A stretch of DNA of 56,098 nucleotides from a bacterium (GTDB taxonomy: Bacteria > Sysuimicrobiota > Sysuimicrobiia > Sysuimicrobiales > Segetimicrobiaceae): assembly GCA_035307765.1 (NCBI GenBank), contig DATGHU010000041.1:86089-142186 (forward strand). Reading direction: 5' to 3'. The notes under the pieces are model-generated. The model was not told where the DNA came from. It made no database searches and saw nothing but the letters and a program-made list of their open reading frames with translations. How positions within the stretch are numbered: position 1 is the first letter of the stretch; every line of letters starts with the position of its first letter. Below, piece after piece: positions 1-8,613 of this stretch. The position numbers were made by a program, and so were the translations under genes.

Positions 1-637
1 GCGATCCTCCGGGGCGGAGCCGCGGGATTCGGCGAACTGGCCGCGGAGCACTTCTCGTCCCGCATCGGGTCGCATCCCTATGAAAGCGCGCCTGCCGATC
101 ACCCGCTGTTCCTCGCGCTGGCCGACATCGCGGCGCGCGCCGACGTGCCGATCGAGCTCCACATGGAGGCGGTACCACGTGACCTGCCCTTCCCCAATCC
201 CGCGTTGATGGGACCGCCGAACCCGCCGGCCGTCCACGAAACATTTCGGCCCTGGAGCGACTGCTGGAGCACAACCCAAGACGCGTGTAATCTGGCTGCA
301 CGCCGGCTGGGACCTGTCCGGCTACCGGACCGTGCCCCTCATGCGTTCACTACTGAGCCGACATCCCAATCTCTACATGAGCCTGAAAGTTGATAAGGGC
401 GGCGCGCCGGACACGTCGCCGTTTGCGCCGAGCGGGGACCTCAAGCCGGGCTGGGCGGCATTGCTGCAGGACTTCCCCGATCGGTTTGTCATCGGGAGCG
501 ATCAGTTTTTCGATGAAGCCCCGCGGCGCATCGCCGCGGCACGCCGCCTCGTTGATGCGCTTCCGCCTGAGGTGGTCAGGCTCATCACGACCGAGAACGT
601 GAAACGCCTCTATGACGTTCCGAGCCTGATGCCGTGA
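1..637 (+). pseudogene. Metal-dependent amidohydrolase (amidohydrolase_2-like), C-terminal part, frameshifted
   Basis: A TIM-barrel amidohydrolase whose N-terminus lies outside the window. One continuous protein can be read only by changing frame twice: frame 1 to about 240 (includes IELHMEAVPRDL and PAVHE), frame 3 over 240-285 (NISALERLLEHNPRR), then frame 2 to the stop at 635-637 (VIWLHAGWDLSGYRT, RFVIGSDQFFDE, TTENVKRLYDV). Each change equals one missing base, the first inside a run of A at 238-241. The LHAGWD stretch, the late GSD and the closing asparagine-containing helix are typical of amidohydrolase_2 proteins. Two one-base losses 45 bases apart could be a true pseudogene or consensus errors; the reading is otherwise undamaged, so I lean to sequence error or very recent decay. 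Substrate unknown. Confidence 0.7.
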
Positions 638-949
638 CGGTGCGCCGATAGAAATTAGGAAGCGGGCGGGATTGTTCCTCGACAATGGAATCTCGTTCGG
701 GCCTCCGAAATCCGCAAGGGATCCTAGATTTCCTCAGAGATTTGGACCCAGTGTTCCTCTGGATGCGACGAAGGAACGCCGGGCGCCCTTTCTCGTTCTG
801 ATCGGCTTCGTCAAACCGTCTGGTCGAGATCCAGTCCTGGCGGCTCCCCCGGTGGCCTAATGGTGACTAAGCATCCCTCGTGCTGGGCATCAATCTTTGA
901 TGAGGGTCTCACTGGAGGGCGAAGTCAAGTCCGCAGCGAGGGCTGTTGC
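638..949. other. Intergenic, no gene seen
   Basis: The 312 bases between the amidohydrolase stop and the MerR-type gene contain only short, unconvincing reading frames. I see no tRNA fold and no hairpin followed by T residues. It presumably holds the promoter of the MerR-like gene, but no good -35/-10 pair stands out. Confidence 0.4.
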
Positions 950-1213
950 ATGCACCCAGCAGACGATGTGCCAATCTACCGGATACGCACTGTCTCGGCT
1001 CTCACCGGCATCCCGGCGGGGCGAATTCGCAGTTGGGAAGATGAGTACGACCTACTGCGCCCCGCGAGGACGAAGGGAGGGCACCGGTTCTACTCCAGCC
1101 GGGATGTGCAGTTGGTCCGGGAGATACACCGGCTCGTGAAAGAGCAGGGCTTAAGCCTTCAGGCGGTCAAGGCGTGGCTAGAGGTGAGGCAGTCAAAGCC
1201 CGCCGTGTCGTGA
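950..1213 (+). CDS. Small MerR-family DNA-binding regulator (HTH only)
   Basis: A protein of 87 residues that is almost entirely a MerR-type winged helix-turn-helix: YRIRTVSALTGIPAGRIRSW (helices 1-2), then the RTKGGHRFYSSRDV wing and a final helix ending KAWLEVRQ. There is no effector-binding or dimerisation coiled-coil domain of useful length, so it resembles the minimal MerR/HspR-like or excisionase-like proteins rather than metal sensors. The start at 950 was preferred to an in-frame start at 860 because a GAGGG ribosome-binding site lies about 8 bases before it and the family homology begins right after it. It stands alone, convergent with the helicase gene. Target operator and signal unknown. 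Confidence 0.75.
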   Translation: MHPADDVPIYRIRTVSALTGIPAGRIRSWEDEYDLLRPARTKGGHRFYSSRDVQLVREIHRLVKEQGLSLQAVKAWLEVRQSKPAVS

Positions 1214-1465
1214 TAGGTGCGGTCCGGACTCCAGCGCCGAGAGATTTCCCCTCATGATAAGTAAACCACTTGAGCCGTCTCTCGCTTGAGTCGAGGTCCT
1301 GTCAATCTCCAGGTGACGCCCGAGGCGATCGGCGGCATAGTACACACGAGACCGCAGTCGCGCACCGCCAGTCGGGGTGCGGGGTCCGTTCCCGGCCAGC
1401 ACCGCCGGACCCGATGCAGCGCGACCTGATCGAGCAGCGAGAGGCTCCCGGCGCCCGCCGGGGCG

Positions 1466-2638
1466 TCAGGCGTAGACGTTCAACGGATGCCGCTTGAGCG
1501 TTTCCCCGAACCTTTTGCGCAGTTGATCGAACATCTCGATGTCGTACTGGCTCACGAAGGTGATCGCCGTCCCGGCGCGCCCGGCGCGAGCGGTGCGCCC
1601 AACCCGGTGGATGTACGTTTCGACATCTTCCGGGATGTCGAAGTTGATCACGTGGGAGATCGCCGACAGATCCAAGCCGCGGGAGGCGACGTTCGTAGCG
1701 ATCAACAACCGCGTCCGCTTCTCGGCGAACGCCCGGAGCGCTTGAAGGCGAGCTCCCTCCCGGAGCCCCCCGTGGATCACGCCGATCGATCCATCCTGCC
1801 CGAGCGTCCGAGCCAGCCGGTCGACCCGGAACCGGGTCCGGCGGAAGACCAACCCCGAGGATATATCGTCGTTCCGCAGAAGGCGCCGCAGGGCTTTGAC
1901 CTTATCCTGCTCCGCGACCTCCAGATAAAATTGTTCGATCGAGTCCACGGTCGGAAGCGCCGCCGCAAGCCGCACCCAGGTGGGGGTGCGCATGCGCTGT
2001 TCGGCGATCGTGCGAATCTCCGGCGGGATGGTGGCGGAGAACAGTGCCGTCTGGCGGGATGCCGGGGTCTGCGAGAGGATCTTCGATACATCCGGGAGGA
2101 AGCCCATGTCCAGCATTCGGTCAGCCTCGTCGAGCACAGCCACGGTGACCGATCCCAGTCGAACCGTCCCTCGCTGGAGGTGATCCAGCAGGCGCCCGGG
2201 GGTCGCCACCGCAATGTGGGGGTGCCGGCGGAGCGCGTCTATTTGCCGGACGATGGAGTGCCCGCCGAACAACGCGACCACGCGGAGCTGCCGCTCGCGT
2301 GCCAGGACCTGGAGGTCTTCCGCAACTTGAACCGCAAGTTCACGGGTGGGGACGAGGATCAGCGCTTGAAGGGTTCTGGAGCCGGGGTCGAGCCGCTCGA
2401 TGATCGGGATGCCGTACGCGCCGGTCTTTCCCGATCCGGTTTCCGCCTGTCCGATCATGTCCTTTCCGCTGCCCATGATCGGAATGCTCTGCCGCTGGAT
2501 CGGGGTTGGCTCGTCCCAGCCCAACCGGTGAATGGCGCGCAGGATCTCCGGGCGGAGCGAGATTCCCCCAAACGTCGCGGGGGCTAGCTTAGGTGTTGCC
2601 TCTACAGGGGCTGTAAGAATACCAATCGCCTCCTTCAT
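1466..2638 (-). CDS. DEAD-box ATP-dependent RNA helicase (RhlE-like)
   Basis: An RNA helicase of 390 residues that unwinds short RNA duplexes with ATP, probably in ribosome assembly, mRNA decay or cold adaptation. All core motifs are visible: the Q-motif region (GWDEPTPIQ), motif I AETGSGKT near residue 65, PTRELA, TPGRLLD, DEAD near 168, SAT, ATNVASRGLD and HRVGRTARAGR. It ends soon after the second RecA-like domain, without the basic or RNA-binding tail found in DeaD/CsdA, hence the RhlE-like label. The start at 2638 gives a normal RhlE N-terminus; in-frame starts upstream (GTG at 2740, ATG at 2722) would add an Arg-rich stretch unlike the family, but no strong ribosome-binding site separates them. 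It is a single-gene unit with its own promoter and a long leader. Confidence 0.93.
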   Translation of the reverse strand: MKEAIGILTAPVEATPKLAPATFGGISLRPEILRAIHRLGWDEPTPIQRQSIPIMGSGKDMIGQAETGSGKTGAYGIPIIERLDPGSRTLQALILVPTRELAVQVAEDLQVLARERQLRVVALFGGHSIVRQIDALRRHPHIAVATPGRLLDHLQRGTVRLGSVTVAVLDEADRMLDMGFLPDVSKILSQTPASRQTALFSATIPPEIRTIAEQRMRTPTWVRLAAALPTVDSIEQFYLEVAEQDKVKALRRLLRNDDISSGLVFRRTRFRVDRLARTLGQDGSIGVIHGGLREGARLQALRAFAEKRTRLLIATNVASRGLDLSAISHVINFDIPEDVETYIHRVGRTARAGRAGTAITFVSQYDIEMFDQLRKRFGETLKRHPLNVYA

Positions 2639-2798
2639 GCTCCGGCTGTTCGCCGGGTGCGGCAATGGCCGCGGGATTCGGTGCCGGCATCTGCGCGTGT
2701 CTCGCCGGAACCTGCTCCCCATGAAGAAGGCCTGCGACACACAAGGAGGGACGCCGTCGCGGCATCCCTCTCAGAACGCATATATGACGACAATAGAA

Positions 2799-2827
2799 AG
2801 TATACCAGTTTCCCTGCGCGACGTCAA
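2799..2827 (-). promoter_or_regulatory. Sigma70-type promoter of the DEAD-box helicase gene
   Basis: On the minus strand TTGACG (2827-2822) is followed, after exactly 17 bases, by TATACT (2804-2799). Both hexamers match the vegetative consensus at five of six positions, and the spacing is optimal. Transcription should start near 2792, giving a leader of about 155 bases before the chosen start codon. Long leaders are common on cold-inducible helicase mRNAs; regulation here is inference. Confidence 0.65.
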
Positions 2828-3222
2828 ATTCGCCGAGCCCGACGCAAGCGCAAGAGGTGTGGGGTTCCCGACGGGGCCGGGAGCGAGCGCAACCTGTCCG
2901 ACGAGGGTGAGGGCCAGGACAGGATCTCGATGGACCGACCGCCGGCGGCATTGAGCGCGGCTGGTTGGGGGGCATCACCGGATTTTTGCACGCGGAGGGA
3001 CGTTGGTCGTTCTGCGCTGAGGGGCGCAAGTCTGTTGAGGATATCCGAGCCTCAGTATCTTTTTTGGTCCGATGTGATTCCCGCGGAATGTGCTTCGGTG
3101 TAACAACTTCGTGACGATGTGGCTTTGCGGGAATGCGCGCTCCCCCAGAAGAGTTCATAACAGCTGGGACAGAGCAGTACGATTTTGGCTCCACCCAAAA
3201 ATCGCAAGAAGGAGGGAAGACG
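2828..3222. other. Intergenic between helicase promoter and small secreted protein gene
   Basis: About 395 bases between two divergent genes. No credible coding frame, tRNA or repeat is visible. The plus-strand end carries the ribosome-binding site of the next gene. A weak promoter-like TTCATA with TACGAT lies near 3160-3185 but is far from consensus. Confidence 0.35.
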
Positions 3223-3438
3223 ATGCGGCATGTGTTAGCAGTGGCAGTGTTGGGCGCAAGCTTGGCGTTGACCGCTTCCGCGGCGCTGGCGGATGAAAAC
3301 ACGGACCACACACCGATCCAGTTCCGGCAGAGCGAGGTGGTCGTGAATCCCATCGACTCCGGGTCGGCCGTGGTTGCGGGCGTCGCCGCCCCCCAGTCGG
3401 TCTACGCCGTCTCTCGCGAAGATAATCGCGAGCGTTAG
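3223..3438 (+). CDS. Small secreted protein, function unknown
   Basis: A 71-residue protein with a textbook Sec signal peptide: Met-Arg-His, a hydrophobic core, and a likely cleavage after ASAALA near residue 23-24. The mature peptide is under 50 residues, polar, and ends with charged residues. The start at 3223 is set by an AAGGAGG site eight bases upstream, one of the best in the window. A strong factor-independent terminator follows directly, so this is an independently transcribed monocistronic gene, probably well expressed. I do not recognise the family; a short periplasmic or surface peptide is all that can be said. Confidence 0.7.
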   Translation: MRHVLAVAVLGASLALTASAALADENTDHTPIQFRQSEVVVNPIDSGSAVVAGVAAPQSVYAVSREDNRER

Positions 3439-3448
3439 GCAACAGGTT

Positions 3449-3493
3449 GCGTCAGCCGTCCGGGCACTTCCGCCGGACGGCTGACGCGGTTTT
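3449..3493 (+). terminator. Rho-independent terminator
   Basis: A perfect 15-bp inverted repeat, GCGTCAGCCGTCCGG at 3449-3463 with its complement at 3473-3487, with a nine-base loop and followed by GGTTTTG. It starts ten bases after the stop of the small secreted protein gene. Confidence 0.9.
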
Positions 3494-3577
3494 GTCGACC
3501 CCCTCCGGTGCATGCGTGCCGCTCTCGACCTCGCGCCGATAGGGTCGCCGCGCGTCTGCGGCGAAACACCGCCGTCG

Positions 3578-4804
3578 ATGAGCCGTGGACGGGACGTCGT
3601 GGTGGTGGGGGCCGGCCCGGGCGGGTCGGCGACGGCGCACTATTTGGCGAAGCTGGGGCTGGATGTCCTCTTCGTCGACCGGTCCGGTTTCCCGCGCGAC
3701 AAGACCTGCGGGGACGGCCTCACGCCTCGGGCGATGGGGGTGTTGCACGATATGGACCTCCTCCCCGACCTGCTTCGGGCGGGGAAACGCATCACCGGGG
3801 TGGAGATCGTCTCCCCCGACGGATCCTCAACCGGAGCCACGATCCCGCCGCTCCCGGGCGTGCCGGGTCCAATGCTGGTGGTCCCCCGGGTGATCCTCGA
3901 CGATGCGATTCGGGAGCGCGCGCGCCGAAGCGGGGCACGGTTTGAGGGGGGCGTGCTCGTCACCGGAGTCGAGCGGACAGCTCACGGGGTGATCGTTCTC
4001 GGCGAGCAGGGCACGCGACGGGTCCGCTTCAGCGCCCGCTGCGCGGTGATCGCGACGGGCGCCTCGGCCCCGCTGCTGATGCGGCTGGGGATCCTCAGGC
4101 GGCCGCCGCCGATGATGCTGGCCGCCCGCGCCTACTTCGAGGGGGTCACCGGCCTGGCCGACCGCGTCCACATCCGGTTTGATGGTGTGCCTCTCCCCGG
4201 GTACGGGTGGGTGTTCCCGGTGTCGCCCACCACGGTCAACCTCGGGGCGGGATTTTTCCCGTCGTCCCGAAGATTTTCGCGCCTTCCGCCCAATCCGCGG
4301 GCGGCGTTCGACCGCTTTGTGCGGAGTCGGCTGATGGCCTCCCTGCTCGGCGGCGCCCGCCAGGCGGGCCCAACTCGCGGATATCCCCTCCGGGTCGACT
4401 TTCCCCGATCGCCCGTGTTTGGCGACGGCGTCCTGTTGGTGGGCGAGGCGGCGGGGCTCGTCAATCCGCTGACGGGCGAGGGCATCGATTACGCCCTCGA
4501 GTCGGCCCAGATCGCGGCGGAGCAGATCGGGAGGATGCTGGGCGCCGGCGGAGTGTCGCCCGGGGGTCTCGAGGAGTACGAGCGGATTCTACGCGCGCGG
4601 TTCGAGCGTTTGTTTGTGTTCTGCGGGCGCCTGCGCGACGCTGCGCTGCACCCTCTGCTGCTGAACCGGCTGGTGCGCCTCGCCGCGCGACGCGACGATC
4701 TCAAGACGTTGCTGATCGACATCGTGTTGGGCAACCGCCGGACCTCGGAGACGCTGACCGTCAAGGCCGTGCTCAGGAAGGCCTTCGCGCTCGCCAGATC
4801 GTGA
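3578..4804 (+). CDS. FAD-dependent oxidoreductase, geranylgeranyl-reductase family (MenJ-like)
   Basis: A 408-residue flavoprotein that reduces double bonds in isoprenoid chains. The N-terminal Rossmann signature VVVVGAGPGGSA (about 8-19) is followed by FPRDKTCGDGLTPRA near residue 40-55. The latter is the hallmark of geranylgeranyl reductases and is especially close to the form in actinobacterial MenJ, which saturates one unit of the menaquinone tail. The second FAD motif, VGEAAGLVNPLTGEGIDYAL, lies near 285-305. Length equals that of MenJ. The start at 3578 was chosen because the FAD fold begins at once; an in-frame ATG at 3512 would add 22 unlike residues, and neither has a good ribosome-binding site. 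The next gene, on the opposite strand, makes haem for terminal oxidases, which fits a respiratory quinone role. Archaeal-type lipid saturation is an alternative. Confidence 0.85.
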   Translation: MSRGRDVVVVGAGPGGSATAHYLAKLGLDVLFVDRSGFPRDKTCGDGLTPRAMGVLHDMDLLPDLLRAGKRITGVEIVSPDGSSTGATIPPLPGVPGPMLVVPRVILDDAIRERARRSGARFEGGVLVTGVERTAHGVIVLGEQGTRRVRFSARCAVIATGASAPLLMRLGILRRPPPMMLAARAYFEGVTGLADRVHIRFDGVPLPGYGWVFPVSPTTVNLGAGFFPSSRRFSRLPPNPRAAFDRFVRSRLMASLLGGARQAGPTRGYPLRVDFPRSPVFGDGVLLVGEAAGLVNPLTGEGIDYALESAQIAAEQIGRMLGAGGVSPGGLEEYERILRARFERLFVFCGRLRDAALHPLLLNRLVRLAARRDDLKTLLIDIVLGNRRTSETLTVKAVLRKAFALARS

Positions 4805-4877
4805 AGCCGCCCCCGACGCACGCGACGGTGCCGGTGGGACCGTTCGCCGGATCGGTGAAATCCTCTCGCGAGGTCAA

Positions 4878-6755
4878 TCAGCCGAGCATCAAGCGATCGA
4901 CGACCATGGCGCCGAACAGCAGCGCGAGATACACGATCGAGTAGCCGAACAGCGCGGGCGCGGCGCGGGGCACCCGGCCGAGCGCGACGAGAACCGCCAG
5001 AGCGACGAAGACCGCGTTGAGCCCGAGCGCCGCGGTGAGGTAGAGACCGCCCAGCGCGTGCAGGGGATAATACAGGAGCAGGGTCGCCGCCGACAGGACG
5101 ATCGAGTAGAGGAGAATCTGCCTGCGGGTCACTCCTTCGCCACGCACCACCGGCAGCATCGGAACGCCTGCCGCCCGGTAGTCATCCGTTTTTCCCAGCG
5201 CCAGCGCCCAGAAGTGCGGCGGTGTCCAGAGGAACACGATGGCAAACAGGACCACCGCCGGCAGTCCCACGTGCCCGGTGGCGGCCGCCCAGCCGACCAG
5301 AGGAGGGACGGCGCCCGCGGCGCCGCCGATGACGATGTTCTGCGGGGTCGTTCGTTTGAGCCAAAGCGTGTAAACGCCGACATAGAAAAGGATCCCCATC
5401 GTTGACAGGACGGCGCTCAGCGGATTGACTCCCCAGGCCATCACGACGATGGAGAGGAGTCCGGTGGCGACTCCAAATCCCAGCGCCTGCGGTGGGCGCA
5501 GCCGCCCCGCGGGAACGGGGCGCAGGCACGTTCGCTGCATCAGCGCATCGATGTCGCGATCGACGTACATGTTGAAGGCATTGGCGGACCCGGCCGCGAG
5601 CGTCCCGCCGAACAGCGTGAGCAGCACGACGCCGAGCCCGACGTGGTGCGGTGCGGCCACCACCATCGACGTCGCCGTAGTGATGAGCAGCAGCATGATG
5701 ATCCGCGGCTTCATCAGCGCCGCGTAGTCCCGGATTACCCGCAGCGTCCCCGCCGGCGCTGTGGTCTCCCAACCGATCGCGCCGGTCGATTCATCGATAG
5801 ATCCCCCGGCGATCGTGGGCATCGCTTTGCGCCCGGGTCGGTCGAGGGCGCCGCTTGGTGCCGGGGCCGGGGACGGCTTCCCCAGCGTGCTCAGGACCAC
5901 GAGCGTGCCGAACAGGAGCGCCGCCGTCCCGAGGTGCGCGCCGCGGACGACCGGGGTGAGCCCCGTGACGATGTTCAGGATGCCCAGGCCAACTTGGATC
6001 ACCACGAGCGCCGCGGCGAGGTGCGCCGCGGCCGCGATCGCGCGTCCGCCCACCCGCGAGGCCGACGCGGCGGTGGCCAGGACGAGCCCCAGCACGAGCA
6101 GGGCCCATGCGCGGTGCAGCATGTGGATGTGGGTTCCCGGGTCGGCGGGCAGGAGGACCGGCCCGCGGCACAGCGGTAGGTCGGGGCACGCGAGCCCGGC
6201 GCCGCTCGCGGCGACATACCCGCCGATCAGGATCATCACATACGTCGCCGCCACCGCGGCCTGGACAAGACGGTGGAACGAGCCCGGCGGGGGAGGGGCA
6301 CCGGCCGTCCCCCGCACGGCTCCCGCCGCCTGGATCACCAGGCCGGCCAGGAAGAGCGTCGCCACGCCGAGGTGCATCACGACGAGCGCGGGGGTGAGGG
6401 CCAGCTTGACGGTCAGCGCACCAAGGATGATTTGGACGACGACGATGGCCAGCATCCACAGGGCCGTGGAGGCGGCCCCGGGGACGGCCCGGCGAACCCG
6501 ATATGCCGCGAGCACCGTCGCCACGACGAGCACGCTGACCAGCGCCGCCACCAACCGGTGCGAATACTCGATGAGTACCGGTCCCTGCAGCGGCGGGATG
6601 AGGCGTCCGTGACACGTCGGCCAATCCGGACACGCCAGCCCGGATCCTGAGATCCGAACCAGCCCCCCGAGCAGGATCAGCAAGTACGCAGCGACCGCGG
6701 TCGCCACGGCGAGCGTCCGGTAGGCCCGCATCGCGGCGCCGGTCGTTCGGATCAT
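4878..6755 (-). CDS. ctaA-ctaB: Fused haem A synthase (CtaA/Cox15) and protohaem IX farnesyltransferase (CtaB)
   Basis: One polypeptide of 625 residues joins two successive enzymes of haem A synthesis. The N-terminal half (about 1-305) is CtaA: eight hydrophobic segments in two related halves, paired histidines (EYSHRL, MHLG, MLHRA, GAHLG) and two loop motifs with cysteine pairs (GLACPDWPTC and GLACPDLPLC). The C-terminal half (about 335-625) is the UbiA-fold farnesyltransferase: NAFNMYVDRDIDALM near 390-405 and FLWTPPHFWALAL with a DDYR-type second aspartate-rich loop. CtaB makes haem O and CtaA oxidises it to haem A for aa3-type oxidases. The start at 6755 has GAGGAGG five bases upstream. 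The order CtaA then CtaB in one chain is, as I recall, known from Thermus. Confidence 0.95.
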   Translation of the reverse strand: MIRTTGAAMRAYRTLAVATAVAAYLLILLGGLVRISGSGLACPDWPTCHGRLIPPLQGPVLIEYSHRLVAALVSVLVVATVLAAYRVRRAVPGAASTALWMLAIVVVQIILGALTVKLALTPALVVMHLGVATLFLAGLVIQAAGAVRGTAGAPPPPGSFHRLVQAAVAATYVMILIGGYVAASGAGLACPDLPLCRGPVLLPADPGTHIHMLHRAWALLVLGLVLATAASASRVGGRAIAAAAHLAAALVVIQVGLGILNIVTGLTPVVRGAHLGTAALLFGTLVVLSTLGKPSPAPAPSGALDRPGRKAMPTIAGGSIDESTGAIGWETTAPAGTLRVIRDYAALMKPRIIMLLLITTATSMVVAAPHHVGLGVVLLTLFGGTLAAGSANAFNMYVDRDIDALMQRTCLRPVPAGRLRPPQALGFGVATGLLSIVVMAWGVNPLSAVLSTMGILFYVGVYTLWLKRTTPQNIVIGGAAGAVPPLVGWAAATGHVGLPAVVLFAIVFLWTPPHFWALALGKTDDYRAAGVPMLPVVRGEGVTRRQILLYSIVLSAATLLLYYPLHALGGLYLTAALGLNAVFVALAVLVALGRVPRAAPALFGYSIVYLALLFGAMVVDRLMLG

Positions 6756-6978
6756 CCCGCCTCCTCGGATAGGCTGGCGTGTTGGGCGACGCACAGATTC
6801 GTAGCCCGGCACAGGGCCTGGTACTCCCTGCCCGGGTCCTCTGGCCTATTCGACGCGTCTCGTGCATCCCTCCTGTTCCGGGCGGCGGCAACGCCCCAGA
6901 AGGGTGGAGCGCATCTTCCGGCGGAATTCTGGGGAATACTTCTTGTGAGGGGCGGGTTCGACAATTCAGGGGCGGGAG

Positions 6979-7629
6979 ATGAGCGTGGAACGGTTGGGCC
7001 GTGTGCTTGCCGCCGCGGCGATCGGGCTCGGGTTGTCATTGATCCCGATTTCCGCGACCGGGACGCCGTCCGCCCAGGAGATTCTCCTCCGGGTGCTGAG
7101 GGCGAACGCGGATACCCCAGATCTCGCGTCGGCGGACGTGCTCTTCAAACTGCGGATCAAGAAGCCCCTCAGCGATCCTCCGGACTGCGAGTTCAGCGGA
7201 ACCATGGAGCTCGTCGGCGGCCGCCAGACGGTCAAGATCGGTCGGCACACCGCGGGGCTGGTGTGCTGGGCCGTTGACAGGTATGTGCTCGGCCGTCTCT
7301 TCGAAGCCAGCGAGCCGCTGCAGAACTTTTTCTCGCGATTCACCTTCCAGGTCCTGGGGGAGAAACTGGTCGGCACCGACCATTTCTTCCTGCTGCAAGG
7401 GCGGGCGCGAAACCCGAAGAACAACCCGACGGGGTTGAACGGCTGGGTTGACTACGACCGGGGGCTGGTGTCCGAGGGGACCGTGATCTTCACCTGGGGC
7501 AGCGTCGATTCCGAACAACGGTACGGGCGCGTCAACGGCGCGTGGGTGCTGACCTACCAATACCTCTACGCTCCTCGGTTCGACGCCAACCTGGAAATCT
7601 TCTACAGCAACTTTCGCTTCGCGCAGTAA
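6979..7629 (+). CDS. Secreted protein of unknown function (possible LolA-like fold)
   Basis: A 216-residue protein with an N-terminal signal peptide (MSVERLGRVLAAAAIGLGLS, cleavage probably near residue 30). The mature part begins AQEILLRVLRANADTPDLAS, followed by alternating strands, the layout of LolA-like or outer-membrane-lipoprotein-sorting-like domains that begin with a helix and then a half-open beta barrel. One cysteine pair is possible (PPDCEF and GLVCWA). A GGGAG ribosome-binding site sits just before the ATG at 6979. It is convergent with the KDG kinase gene, the two stops being only a few bases apart. I cannot name the family; a lipid- or peptide-binding periplasmic protein is plausible but unproven. 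Confidence 0.75.
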   Translation: MSVERLGRVLAAAAIGLGLSLIPISATGTPSAQEILLRVLRANADTPDLASADVLFKLRIKKPLSDPPDCEFSGTMELVGGRQTVKIGRHTAGLVCWAVDRYVLGRLFEASEPLQNFFSRFTFQVLGEKLVGTDHFFLLQGRARNPKNNPTGLNGWVDYDRGLVSEGTVIFTWGSVDSEQRYGRVNGAWVLTYQYLYAPRFDANLEIFYSNFRFAQ

Positions 7630-7636
7630 GCCCAAA

Positions 7637-8590
7637 TTATCGTCTGAATGTCCCGGACTCGCCGCGCAGGACCGCGTCGACTTCGTCGAGCGTGGCCAGG
7701 CACACATCGCCGGGATAGGTCTGCTTGAGGGCGGCCATCGCCGCGCCGTACCGCAGCCCCTCGGCGCATCCGGTCGCCAGGTAGCCGTAGAGGAACCCCG
7801 CGGCGAACGCATCGCCCCGTCCGATCCGATCGACGATTTCTGTGGGGTAGGCGGGTTGCCGGTACGTGCCCGTGTCGTCCTCGGCCAGGGCGCCGTCGCC
7901 CGCGAGCGTGAGCACCAACGCTCGGCACCCGAAGCGCGCCCGCAGCCTGCGCACCGCCGCGTCGGGGCCCCCCCGCTCGCCGAAGACCGTGCCGGCGTCT
8001 CGGTGGCTCAGGAGCACGATGTCGAGACCGTGCAGAAGCGGTTCCAGCCGGCGGCACGCGGCCGCAGGGTCCCAGAGCGTCGCCCGGTAGTTGGCGTCGA
8101 AGGAGACCCCGATGTGGCGGCTCCTGGCCTCGGCGAGCGCCCGCTCGACGAGGCGGGCGGCGTTCGGGCCGAGCGCCGGGGTGATCCCCGTGAGGTGAAC
8201 CATCCGCGCTCCGTCGAGCAGCGCCCACGCCACCGCGTCCGGATCGATCGAGGCGAACGCGGAGTCATGGCGGTAGTAGTGGACTTCCCCTGCCCGAGGG
8301 GCGGCCCCGGGCTGCACCAGCATCAACCCGACGCGGCCTTCGAGCGCCCACAACACCCCGCTGACGTCGACCCCAAACCCGCGGATGGCGGTCGCGACCC
8401 GCCGCCCCAGAGGGTTCGCCGGCAGCTGAGAGATCCACGCGGTGGAGACACCCAGGTGGGCGAGGCCGGCACACACGTTGGCCTCCGCGCCGCCGACGTG
8501 GACGGCAAGCGACGCGGCTCCCTCCAGGGTGTCGTTCCCCCTGGGAGTGAGCCGGATCAACGTTTCTCCGATGCCGACGACCGTGGCCAT
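7637..8590 (-). CDS. kdgK: 2-keto-3-deoxygluconate kinase (PfkB family)
   Basis: A ribokinase-fold sugar kinase of 317 residues that phosphorylates 2-keto-3-deoxygluconate (or the galactonate epimer) to KDPG. It begins MATVVGIGETLIRLTP and has the early HVGGAEANVC motif of PfkB kinases and the C-terminal DRIGRGDAFAAGFLYG motif with the catalytic aspartate. The start at 8590 has GGAG about nine bases upstream and gives a normal-length protein. It is the last gene of a minus-strand run after the dehydratase and KDPG aldolase genes, which makes the substrate assignment much firmer than homology alone would. Fructokinase or ribokinase would be the default alternative without this context. Confidence 0.88.
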   Translation of the reverse strand: MATVVGIGETLIRLTPRGNDTLEGAASLAVHVGGAEANVCAGLAHLGVSTAWISQLPANPLGRRVATAIRGFGVDVSGVLWALEGRVGLMLVQPGAAPRAGEVHYYRHDSAFASIDPDAVAWALLDGARMVHLTGITPALGPNAARLVERALAEARSRHIGVSFDANYRATLWDPAAACRRLEPLLHGLDIVLLSHRDAGTVFGERGGPDAAVRRLRARFGCRALVLTLAGDGALAEDDTGTYRQPAYPTEIVDRIGRGDAFAAGFLYGYLATGCAEGLRYGAAMAALKQTYPGDVCLATLDEVDAVLRGESGTFRR

Positions 8591-8613
8591 GGCCGCGTCT
8601 CCGAAGGGCGGAC

